Positions 1 to 5,611 of a stretch of DNA of 7,750 bases are shown here, piece after piece. Below the pieces are notes generated by a model, which was not told the DNA's origin, ran no database searches, and saw nothing but the letters and a program-made list of their open reading frames with translations. Position 1 is the stretch's first letter. Each line of letters opens with the position of its first letter. Both the position numbers and the translations under genes were made by a program. Source of the DNA: Deltaproteobacteria bacterium (GTDB taxonomy: Bacteria; Desulfobacterota; Binatia; DP-6); assembly GCA_005879245.1 (NCBI GenBank), contig VBLA01000254.1, positions 1-7,750 on the forward strand, written 5' to 3'.

Positions 1-1
1 C

Positions 2-460
2 TTCGCTCAGGCCGAGCGGCTGCTCGAGCGCGGCCAGCGCGAGGGCTTGCTCAAGCAGCGCACCGCCGAGGAGATCGCTCAGGTCCTGGCCGCGGGCGTG
101 GGTGCCAGCCTCACCGCCCATCATCTCGCCGGTGTCGCGGGCCTCGTGACCGCACCGTACGCTCGGGAGCGCGCCGGCGAGATCGTTGGCCTCTACACCA
201 TCACGCGCTTCAAGGGAGAAGGGATAGGCGAGCGGCTGGTCGCCTACCTCGTGGCGGATGCGGAACGCCAGGGCCTCGACTACGTCTTCGCCTGCACCGT
301 GGATGAGCGGGCGCGGCAGTTCTTCGAGCGTCTCGGGTTCGAACAGGTCGCGCCGAGTGAGGTCCCGGCGGACAAGTGGAGTGCCTACGATCCACGGCGG
401 CGCGCCCGCGTCGTCGTCCTCCGGCGTCAGCTCGCCAACCGGGCCACCGCGGTGCTCTGA
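2..460 (+). CDS. GNAT acetyltransferase, N-acetylglutamate synthase-like C-terminal domain (5' partial)
   Basis: The frame is open from the window's left edge, so the N-terminus is missing; an internal TTG at 47 is not a convincing start. The visible 152 residues form a GNAT fold. The acetyl-CoA loop reads RFKGEGIG, fitting the R/Q-x-x-G-x-G signature, followed by the helix ERLVAYLVADAE, the strand YVFACT and the late motif FFERLGFEQV. The GLYTITRF strand, FFERLGF and the VPADKW ending resemble the acetyltransferase domain of N-acetylglutamate synthase, which makes N-acetylglutamate in the first step of arginine biosynthesis. An amino-acid kinase domain could lie upstream, but it is outside the window. 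The TGA stop overlaps the ATG of the next gene by one base (TGATG at 458-462), so the two are probably translationally coupled. GNAT membership is firm; the substrate is inference and another small amine acceptor is possible. Confidence 0.82.
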   Translation, partial: FAQAERLLERGQREGLLKQRTAEEIAQVLAAGVGASLTAHHLAGVAGLVTAPYARERAGEIVGLYTITRFKGEGIGERLVAYLVADAERQGLDYVFACTVDERARQFFERLGFEQVAPSEVPADKWSAYDPRRRARVVVLRRQLANRATAVL

Positions 461-744
461 TGGCGGGCTTCCTACGTGCCCTGGGCGCGGCCGTCCTTCT
501 CCTCGGGCTCGGCGTGGCTGCCCTGGCGGCGTGGAGCTTCAGCGGGGACGAGCATTTCCAGGAAGTCGCCCTGGCCTACGCGCGGCACCCGGAGCACACG
601 CTCTTCCAGGCCGAGTACTGGACCGCCGCCGTGCGCCACTACGGACTCCTCGCGACGGTGATCGGCGGTGCGCTCGGGGGTCTGGTGGTGGGCGGGGTGC
701 TCCTCGCCCTCGCAGAGCTCCTGCGTCGCTCGCAGCCCCGCTAG
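460..744 (+). CDS. Small two-helix membrane protein, function unknown
   Basis: This 94-residue protein starts at the ATG at 460, which shares its A with the upstream TGA; the tight overlap decides the start over longer in-frame options. Residues about 6-26 form a hydrophobic helix rich in Ala, Leu and Gly. A polar loop with several His, Glu and Tyr residues follows (about 28-60), then a second helix at about 61-88 with a GGALGG small-residue motif, and a basic tail LLRRSQPR. The topology is probably N-in/C-in with the loop outside, judged from the flanking arginines. I recognise no family. The coupling to the acetyltransferase suggests co-expression but does not reveal a role. The gene ends at the first TAG inside the CTAGCTAGCTAG palindrome and converges with a minus-strand gene only 4 nt away. 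Confidence 0.72.
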   Translation: MAGFLRALGAAVLLLGLGVAALAAWSFSGDEHFQEVALAYARHPEHTLFQAEYWTAAVRHYGLLATVIGGALGGLVVGGVLLALAELLRRSQPR

Positions 745-752
745 CTAGCTAG
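741..752. repeat. CTAGCTAGCTAG palindrome carrying both convergent stop codons
   Basis: This perfect 12-bp palindrome lies between two convergent genes. TAG occurs on the plus strand at 742, 746 and 750, in three different frames; by symmetry the minus strand also has TAG in all three frames. It therefore closes all six frames. The plus-strand membrane protein stops at 742-744 and the minus-strand phasin-like gene at 751-749. No U-rich terminator stem is visible around it. Confidence 0.85.
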
Positions 753-1027
753 GCTGCGCCCGCGGTGGAGCCGCGCCCGAGGACACGACGGAGAGCCCCT
801 TCCGCCTGCGTGCCTTCGGCGACCACGCGCACCCACGCTGTACGGACCAGCTGGATGGTGAGGCTCGCGCTCCCCAGGCTCGCGAGCCAGATCTCGCGCG
901 GCGGTGTCAGAAGGACGCGCGCGCCGGAGGTGAGGGTCGTCGACAGAAGGGCTGGGTCGGACGCAGACCGGCGCGTCGCCGCGCGCGATCGGCGAATCGG
1001 AATCGCCTTGCTGATCCACTCATCCAT
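749..1027 (-). CDS. Short phasin-like (PHA granule-associated-like) protein
   Basis: This is a 92-residue minus-strand frame starting at ATG 1027-1025, directly after an in-frame GTG, with a G-rich tract (GGGGGT) in SD position. The N-terminus is basic (IRRSRAATRR, about 11-20). The core from about 43 to 84 is a probable amphipathic helix beginning REIWLASLGSASL and ending GALRRVLGRG. Phasins, which coat polyhydroxyalkanoate granules, often begin their helix with a similar IWLAGLGA segment followed by a long Ala/Glu-rich helix, and that resemblance is the only basis for the name. At 92 residues it is shorter than most phasins. It lies 98 nt downstream of the SCP2-domain gene on the same strand, so the two could form a lipid-related operon. 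It could also be an unrelated helical protein. Confidence 0.5.
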   Translation of the reverse strand: MDEWISKAIPIRRSRAATRRSASDPALLSTTLTSGARVLLTPPREIWLASLGSASLTIQLVRTAWVRVVAEGTQAEGALRRVLGRGSTAGAA

Positions 1028-1044
1028 CACCCCCACCCCCCCCC
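1028..1044 (-). promoter_or_regulatory. G-rich tract with G9 homopolymer upstream of the phasin-like start
   Basis: Read on the minus strand, a run of nine G (plus positions 1044-1036) is followed by T, five G and TG directly before the ATG at 1027. The GGGGG block is the only SD-like sequence for this gene. The homopolymer is prone to slippage and to sequencing error. Confidence 0.45.
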
Positions 1045-1125
1045 GGCGTCGTCCCTCGCGAACCGCACGAGCCGGATGGATCACGCCGCGGATCCACCCG
1101 GCCCGGTTGACGTTGGCCGATCGCC

Positions 1126-1473
1126 TCAGGCCTTCGAGGCCGCCATCCCCTCGCCGGGACGCTTGAAGAGGCTCTGCATCTTCATCGCGAGCCCCATATC
1201 GCCCGAGATCTTGAGCTTGCCGCTCATGAAGGCCATCTGACCGTTCAGCTTCCCCAGGATCATGTCGACGTAGTCCGATGATGTCATCGAGAGCGTCATG
1301 TTCGGGGAAGTGGCCGTGCCCTTGCTCACATCGGCCTTCCCGTCCTTGATCGCCACGTACCACTGGCCGCCGTTGTCACCGCTCAGGTTGAACTGGATCG
1401 TCGCGTTCATGCCCTTCGCCGCATCGGCGTTCAAGTTGGCGGGCATCTCCTTGAAGATCTCTTCGGGCGTCAT
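1126..1473 (-). CDS. SCP2 sterol-carrier-domain protein
   Basis: This 115-residue protein consists of a single SCP2 domain. The N-terminal helix MTPEEIFKEMP is followed by the strands ATIQFNLSG and WYVAIKDGKADVSKG, then SPNMTLSMTSSDYVDMILGKL, and the signature NGQMAFMSGKLKISGDMGLAMK before the final helix SLFKRP. The length and order match stand-alone bacterial SCP2 proteins, which enclose a hydrophobic tunnel and bind fatty acyl-CoA or other lipids; the cytosolic role is usually lipid binding or transfer. No catalytic residues are expected. The ATG at 1473 has a near-perfect SD (AGGAGGAG) 5 nt upstream, so the start is secure. The phasin-like gene follows 98 nt downstream on the same strand. 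Codon use resembles that of the neighbours apart from more Met, Lys and Asn, as is usual for this fold. Confidence 0.93.
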   Translation of the reverse strand: MTPEEIFKEMPANLNADAAKGMNATIQFNLSGDNGGQWYVAIKDGKADVSKGTATSPNMTLSMTSSDYVDMILGKLNGQMAFMSGKLKISGDMGLAMKMQSLFKRPGEGMAASKA

Positions 1474-1478
1474 GCAGA

Positions 1479-1486
1479 CTCCTCCT
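1479..1486 (-). promoter_or_regulatory. Strong Shine-Dalgarno site of the SCP2 gene
   Basis: AGGAGGAG on the minus strand, with a 5-nt spacer (TCTGC) to the ATG at 1473. It fixes the start of the SCP2 gene and implies strong translation. Confidence 0.85.
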
Positions 1487-1554
1487 CTACTATTGGATGG
1501 TGGGGGCTTACGGACGACGGATTCCTAGGTCATGCTTCCTGGCGTGTCAAGAAC
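1487..1554. promoter_or_regulatory. Divergent intergenic region between SCP2 and the CblC-like gene
   Basis: This short gap separates two divergent genes and must hold both promoters if they are transcribed separately. It is the least GC-rich stretch nearby (CTACTATTGGATGG, then GATTCCTAGG). I see no convincing paired -35/-10 on either strand and no operator-sized inverted repeat beyond CCTAGG at 1524-1529. Confidence 0.4.
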
Positions 1555-2310
1555 GTGTCGCGGGACGGCGTGCCCGTGCTGAGTCGCCTGGTCACGGCGC
1601 TGGCCCCGTATGGACTGAACCTGGTGGGGACGACGGCGGTCGACGCCTATGATGCCGCCGTCCCGCCCGCATTGGGGCTCCGGAGGCTGCTTCCAGCCGC
1701 CAGAACGGCGATTGTTATCGGCAACGGGGGCGGTGCGTTCTGGGCCGCGCTCCGAGACTTCTGCCGCGCGCATCCCGAGCACGAACGGGAGCCAGATCCG
1801 ATCGACGCCTTCACGCGACGGGTGATCGAGACCGTGATCGCGGCGACGATCGACACGCGCGTTCCGACGCGCCTCCTCTACCCGTTCCGCTACCCCGACG
1901 ATCCGGTGTCCTTCATGCGCCTCGCGGAGTGCGCTGGCCTCGGACGCCCGAGCCTGCTGGGCGTGCTGGTGCACCCCGTCTTCGGGCCCTGGATCGCACT
2001 GCGCGCCGCGCTCCTCGTGCCGCTGATCCTCGCCGCGCCGCGTCCCGCCGACGGCTTCGATCCTTGCCCGGGTTGTACGGAACGGGCCTGCGTGGATGCC
2101 TGCCCGGCGGGAGCGGTGACCGCCGCGGGCTGGGACGTCCCGCGCTGCGCCGCTCACCGGCTCCAAGCCGAAGACCCCTGCGCTTCGCGTTGCCATGCCC
2201 GCTTCGACTGCGTGATCGGTCGCCCGTACCGCTATTCGCCCGACGCGCTCGAGTACCATCAGGGTCGCGCGCTCGCGGGGATCGCGCGCCATGCGAGAAC
2301 ACGCACGTGA
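1555..2310 (+). CDS. CblC/MMACHC- and QueG-like B12-fold protein with C-terminal Fe-S cysteine region
   Basis: This 251-residue protein starts at a GTG (1555); GTG at 1570 is an alternative, and neither has a good SD. Residues about 10-160 recall the MMACHC (CblC) layout: LAPYGLNLVG, then VPPALGLRRLLPAARTAIVIG, DPIDAFTRRVIE (81-92) and GVLVHPVFGPWIALRAALL (136-154). The last closely parallels the IHPRFGGWFAIR segment of MMACHC, which belongs to the same B12-binding flavin-reductase-like fold as epoxyqueuosine reductase QueG. The C-terminus carries eight cysteines: C171, C174, C179, C183 (Cx2Cx4Cx3CP, as in 2[4Fe-4S] ferredoxins but with a wider second gap), then C198, C209, C213 and C219. Similar ferredoxin-annotated proteins occur in Rhizobiales as far as I recall. 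Cobalamin binding and one or two [4Fe-4S] clusters are inference. The TGA overlaps the GTG of the DapF-like gene by 4 nt, so the products are likely made together. Confidence 0.72.
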   Translation: MSRDGVPVLSRLVTALAPYGLNLVGTTAVDAYDAAVPPALGLRRLLPAARTAIVIGNGGGAFWAALRDFCRAHPEHEREPDPIDAFTRRVIETVIAATIDTRVPTRLLYPFRYPDDPVSFMRLAECAGLGRPSLLGVLVHPVFGPWIALRAALLVPLILAAPRPADGFDPCPGCTERACVDACPAGAVTAAGWDVPRCAAHRLQAEDPCASRCHARFDCVIGRPYRYSPDALEYHQGRALAGIARHARTRT

Positions 2311-3233
2311 GCCGTTTCGTCAAGAGCCACGGCCTCGGCAACGACTACCTCGTCCTTGCCGAAACCGACCTCGACTTCCCGCTCGTCGCCGGCACGATCC
2401 GCCGCCTCTGCCATCGGAGCCTCGGCGTCGGTGCCGACGGGATTCTCGTGCAGGTCGCATCCGCGCGGGCGGATTTCGGCGTTCGCATCTTCAACCCCGA
2501 TGGCAGTGAAGCGGAGAAGTCCGGCAACGGCCTCCGGATCTTCGCGAAGTACGCGTACGAGCACGTCGGAGCGAGCGGGCCGCGGTTCAGCGTGGAGACC
2601 GCGGGTGGTGTGGTCGGGTGCGCGTGCGAGGTCGTCGCCGGCCGTGTCGTGTCCGTCGCCGTCGAGATCGGGTGCGCGAGCTTCCAGGCGTGCGACGTGC
2701 CGATGAGCGGCACCGAGGGCGAAGCGGTCAGCGTACCCCTACAGGTGGACGACCGGGTCGTCGTGATCACTGCCCTCTCGCTCGGGAACCCGCACTGCGT
2801 CCTCTTCCCCGACCGGCTCGACGAGGCGGAGGCTCGCTCGCTCGGACCGCGCCTCGAGCACCACCCCGCGTTTCCCCGGCGTACCAACGTGCAATTCGCC
2901 CGCGTCGAGACGCGCAGTCGTGTCGAGCTCCTCATCTGGGAACGGGGCGCCGGCTTCACGCTCGCCTCGGGTTCATCGGCTTGCGCCGCCGCAGCCGCCG
3001 CCGTCAAGCTCGGCCTCGCCGACCCGGGCCGCCTGACGGTCGCCATGCCCGGGGGGACGCTGGCCGTCGAAGTGCGTCCCGACTGGTCGCTTTCCCTCTC
3101 GGGACCGGTCGAAGAGGTGGCGACGGGTACCCTCTCGCCGGACCTCGTCGCCGCGCTGAACGCCCCTACGAGCCCAGCCGCTCCAGCAGCGCTCGCGCCA
3201 GCGCCGGCCCGCGCCCCGCGTCCTCGTGCTTGA
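2307..3233 (+). CDS. DapF-superfamily protein with both catalytic cysteines replaced by serine
   Basis: This 308-residue protein starts at GTG 2307, overlapping the previous TGA (GTGA); the first residues RFVKSHGLGNDY match the DapF N-terminus, which confirms the start. DapF is a PLP-independent diaminopimelate epimerase that uses a cysteine pair in two pseudo-symmetric lobes. Conserved parts are GVGADGILV, RIFNPDGSEAE, LGNPHCVLF, NVQFARV and WERGAG. At the first active site the usual CGNG is SGNG (Ser72, codon TCC at 2520). At the second, the usual GAGETLACGTGAC is GAGFTLASGSSAC (Ser221, TCG at 2967), and the usual Glu is Phe217. The two-cysteine mechanism therefore looks absent, and the true substrate or activity is unknown. 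The last 20 or so residues are a Pro/Ala-rich tail antisense to the DUF72 gene's end and beyond the usual length (about 270-285). I withhold dapF as a symbol because the key residues are missing. Confidence 0.88.
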   Translation: MSRFVKSHGLGNDYLVLAETDLDFPLVAGTIRRLCHRSLGVGADGILVQVASARADFGVRIFNPDGSEAEKSGNGLRIFAKYAYEHVGASGPRFSVETAGGVVGCACEVVAGRVVSVAVEIGCASFQACDVPMSGTEGEAVSVPLQVDDRVVVITALSLGNPHCVLFPDRLDEAEARSLGPRLEHHPAFPRRTNVQFARVETRSRVELLIWERGAGFTLASGSSACAAAAAAVKLGLADPGRLTVAMPGGTLAVEVRPDWSLSLSGPVEEVATGTLSPDLVAALNAPTSPAAPAALAPAPARAPRPRA

Positions 3234-3900
3234 AGTACACGTAGACGCGCTTCCAGCGCGCCGTCTCGCGGATGCGCTCCGCCCACGCGTCGAGGTCGCC
3301 CTGCGAGTAGTCCTCGCGGCGGAGGCGGAAGTATCCCCAGGGAGCGGTCGCGATGGGCGGCGTCGTCAGCGTCTCGCTGTCCGCGATGCAGAGCGCGGCG
3401 CGGTGCTTGGTGAGGAGCGCGTAGATCTCGTCCGTGAACCAGGTCTCGCTCCGGAATTCGAAGGCGCACTCCACACCCGGCGGAAGGATGGCGAGGAAGT
3501 CCGCCAGGCGGCTGGCGTCGCAGCGGAGGTAGGGCGGAAGCTGGAAGAGGAGAGGGCCGAGCTTCCGCCCGAGCCCGCCAACGGCCGTGCAGAACTGGCC
3601 GGTCACCTCGGCAGCATCGCGGAGGCGGAGATGATGCGTGATCCGCTGGGGCGCCTTCAGGGCGAAGCGAAAGGGGGGTGGGGTCTGGCGCGCCCAGCCG
3701 AGGAGCAGCGCCGGGGTGGGGAGGCGGTGGAAGGTGTGGTTGATCTCGACCGTGCCGAGAGCGCGCGCATAGAAGGCGAGCATGTCGCGGGCGGGAAGAT
3801 CGTCGGGGTAGAAGTGGCCGCGCCAGGCGGGGTAGCTGAAGCCCGAGGTCCCGGCCAGCACCCGCGGGCGGCGCGCAGGCGTCGGAGGGTGGCTCGGCAT
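3166..3900 (-). CDS. DUF72 (YecE-like) family protein
   Basis: This 244-residue protein has the full DUF72 TIM-barrel-like pattern: GTSGFSYPAWRGHFYP near the N-terminus, LAFYARALGTVEINHTFHRLP, FRFALKAPQRITH, LGPLLFQLPP, CAFEFRSETWF, and the C-terminal YVYFKHEDAGRGPALA. The biochemical role of DUF72 is not established; the family is often seen near DNA-repair genes. I choose the ATG at 3900 because its A is shared with the TGA (3902-3900) that ends the restored frame of the upstream MerR/TPR gene; a GTG at 3903 would add one residue. It is the last gene of the Ku operon. Its 3' end overlaps the convergent DapF-like gene by 68 nt, so the two transcripts would be complementary there. Confidence 0.9.
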   Translation of the reverse strand: MPSHPPTPARRPRVLAGTSGFSYPAWRGHFYPDDLPARDMLAFYARALGTVEINHTFHRLPTPALLLGWARQTPPPFRFALKAPQRITHHLRLRDAAEVTGQFCTAVGGLGRKLGPLLFQLPPYLRCDASRLADFLAILPPGVECAFEFRSETWFTDEIYALLTKHRAALCIADSETLTTPPIATAPWGYFRLRREDYSQGDLDAWAERIRETARWKRVYVYFKHEDAGRGPALARALLERLGS

Positions 3901-4645
3901 CACCGGCGACGGGGCGAGAGGCGCCGGAAGATGGCCAGGTGCCGGACTGCCTCGCGCCTTCGCCCGGCACGCCCAGGTTGTACCACGCGAGCCCGCTCGC
4001 CGGATCGTGCCGGAGCGCCTCGCGGTAGTGCGCCTCAGCGCCGGTCAGGTTGCCGTCGGCGTGCAGCAGGCGGCCGAGGTTGAGACGCGCGACGACGTGG
4101 GTCGGGTCCAGGTCGAGCGCGTGATGATAGGCCGCCCGCGCCTCGATCGGCGAGCCATCCTCGAGCTCGATGGCGAGGTCACACCATTCCTCGGCGCTCA
4201 GACGCGGGAGGCCGGGCGGAGGTGGCGGCGCCGGGAGCTGCGCGATCTTGCGCGCTCGGCGCATGACCTGCTCCGCGTCGAAGTTGAAGAGGAACTGTCC
4301 GGATTCCGGCTGCCAGCGGCTCTCGCCGTCCCACGCGACGACGCGCCGTCCATCCGCGTAGATGCTGAGGCGGGTGAGCGCCCGGCCGCCGATCTGGCGG
4401 CGGAGCGAGCCGAGCACGTGCGCGATCTGCCGGAGGGGAACACCACGCCCGAGGAGCCCACGCATCGTGCGCAGGAGGACCAGGTCGACGAAGTCGAAGC
4501 GCAGCCGCCCGCGACCGTCCCGCACGGGGCTGAGCAGCCCCGCACGCACGCACTGCCGCAGGCGCGGCGTCGGCACGCCGACGATGCGCGCCGCCTGCCC
4601 CGTGTCGAAGTGGACACGGGCACCGCCCGCGCGCCGCGGCGCCAC
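3900..4645 (-). pseudogene. MerR-type HTH / TPR protein, frameshifted near 3967
   Basis: The GTG start at 4645 abuts the Ku stop (TAGGTG). Residues about 12-82 form a MerR-like winged helix: DTGQAARIVGVPTPRLRQC, RAGLLSPVRDGRGRLRFDF, then LLGRGVPLRQIAHVLGSL. A linker with a Pro run (139-144) leads to TPRs at about 165-226 (ARAAYHHALDLDP; AEAHYREALRHDP; AWYNLGV). After codon 226 (3968) the frame loses TPR character and would run on through the DUF72 and DapF regions without sense. One base added there restores REAVRHLAIFRRLSPRRR, a fitting last TPR helix, and a TGA at 3902-3900 that overlaps the DUF72 ATG. The TPR spacing is also about four residues short, so a loss of about 13 nt is plausible. 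It could be a real lesion, an assembly error or, less likely, recoding. If intact, it would be a regulator or scaffold of about 250 residues. Confidence 0.8.
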
Positions 4646-5536
4646 CTACTTCTTGTGCACGCGACGGCGAGGACCGCGTGTCTCGCGTCGGGGGACCGCA
4701 GCCGCGGGGCGTCGCTTCCCGGCCGCCTCCCGCGCCGCCGCGGGCCGCTCCTCACCCCGCGCGCCCTCCCGGCCGAGGCTCTTCTTCAGCGCCTCCATCA
4801 GGTCGATCACCTGCGCGCGCGGCTTCTCCACCTCGGCCACCGTGACCTCTTCGCCCTCCATCTTCTTCTTCACCATCGCTTCGACCCGGTCGCGATAGTG
4901 GTCCTCGTACTGCTCGGGGTGGAAGCTCTTGGCGGCGAGCTGCTGGATCAGCCGTCGCGCCAGCTCGAGCTCGTTCGCCTTCAGCTTCGGCTCCCCGCCC
5001 ATGTCGATCTCCTTGAAGGGACGGACCTCGTCGGCGTGGTACATCGAGTGGAGCGTGAGCCCCCCGTCGAACGGGCGGATGAGGATGAGCTCCTCCTTCC
5101 CGCGGCTGACGGCCTGTGCGAGGGCGACCTTGCCCGTCTCGAGCATCGCCTGGGCCAGGAGATGGTACGCTTTCTCGGCGCCCTTGTCGGGCCCGAGGTA
5201 GTGCGCGTTCTCGAAGTAAATCGGGTCGACCTGGTCGAGCGGGACGAACTCCTGGATCTCGATCGCGCGGTTGGCCTCGGCCTCGAGGGCGCGGAGCTCC
5301 TCGTCGGTGAAGGTCACGAAGCGATCCTGCTGGAACTGATAGCCCTTGACGATCTCGCTCCGCTCCACCACCCGCTCGTGACGCGGGCAGTAGAGCTGCT
5401 GCCGGATGCGGGTCCCGCAGTCGCGGTGCAGCATGTTGAACGAAACCTGCTCGGAGTGCGTCGCAACGTACATCCGGATAGGGATGGAGACGAGCCCGAA
5501 GCTGATCGTCCCGGAGCCGATGGAGCGCGCGGCCAT
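4646..5536 (-). CDS. ku: Ku protein, non-homologous end joining
   Basis: This 296-residue bacterial Ku forms a homodimeric ring that threads onto double-strand ends and recruits LigD. Landmarks are SIGSGTISFGLVSIPIRMY (5-23), SFNMLHRDCGTRI (32-44), EIVKGYQF (61-68), DPIYFENAHYLGPDKGAEKAYHLL (104-127), ELILIRPFDGGLTLHSMYH (149-167) and LAAKSFHPEQYEDHYRDRV (200-218). The core ends near residue 250 (VIDLMEALKKSL). A 40-residue basic Ala/Arg/Lys tail follows, ending RRRVHKK; such extensions are known in other bacterial Ku proteins to add DNA contacts. ATG 5536 has an SD AAGGAGGA just upstream. The TAG is followed immediately by the GTG of the MerR/TPR gene, and the ligase is divergent, so this is the first gene of a repair operon. 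Confidence 0.97.
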   Translation of the reverse strand: MAARSIGSGTISFGLVSIPIRMYVATHSEQVSFNMLHRDCGTRIRQQLYCPRHERVVERSEIVKGYQFQQDRFVTFTDEELRALEAEANRAIEIQEFVPLDQVDPIYFENAHYLGPDKGAEKAYHLLAQAMLETGKVALAQAVSRGKEELILIRPFDGGLTLHSMYHADEVRPFKEIDMGGEPKLKANELELARRLIQQLAAKSFHPEQYEDHYRDRVEAMVKKKMEGEEVTVAEVEKPRAQVIDLMEALKKSLGREGARGEERPAAAREAAGKRRPAAAVPRRETRGPRRRVHKK

Positions 5537-5611
5537 TCGTCCTCCTTCAGGTGCTAGGAAAGCGTATGGTGGGCAGGCGTGTCAAACCCGCGCTGCCGTG
5601 CCCATGCTACC
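5537..5611. promoter_or_regulatory. Divergent Ku / ligase promoter region
   Basis: These 75 nt separate the Ku and ligase starts. The Ku SD AAGGAGGA lies at 5547-5540 (minus). A perfect TTGACA on the minus strand at 5585-5580 could be the Ku -35 box, but at 16-18 nt spacing the -10 position reads only TTTCCT or CTTTCC, so the promoter call is tentative. For the ligase, TACCAT at 5608-5613 lies too close to the chosen ATG to be a normal -10 unless the ATG at 5621 or a leaderless start is used. No dyad operator is evident. Confidence 0.35.
5540..5547 (-). promoter_or_regulatory. Shine-Dalgarno site of ku
   Basis: AAGGAGGA on the minus strand, three bases before the ATG at 5536. It is among the strongest ribosome-binding sites in the window and fixes the Ku start. 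Confidence 0.85.

Noticed and set aside
741..752. A rho-independent terminator at the CTAG palindrome
   Set aside because: The palindrome has no loop, is not GC-rich enough for a stable stem and has no T-run after it.
1525..2292. A 255-codon minus-strand frame opposite the CblC-like gene
   Set aside because: Arg/Glu/Gly-rich shadow with no recognisable motif, opposite a gene with ordered cysteine motifs.
2307..3233. Calling the gene a functional diaminopimelate epimerase
   Set aside because: Both catalytic cysteine positions are Ser, so only superfamily membership is supported.
2345..3899. Continuation of the MerR/TPR reading frame to a total of 766 residues
   Set aside because: After residue 226 the translation is Pro/Arg-rich and antisense or out of frame to the DUF72 and DapF-like genes; it arises from the frameshift, not a real fusion.
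4007..5557. A 516-codon open frame on the plus strand opposite Ku and the MerR/TPR gene
   Set aside because: It is antisense to two well-recognised genes, has low-complexity Arg/Leu/Glu-rich composition and no known motif; long antisense frames are expected at this GC content.
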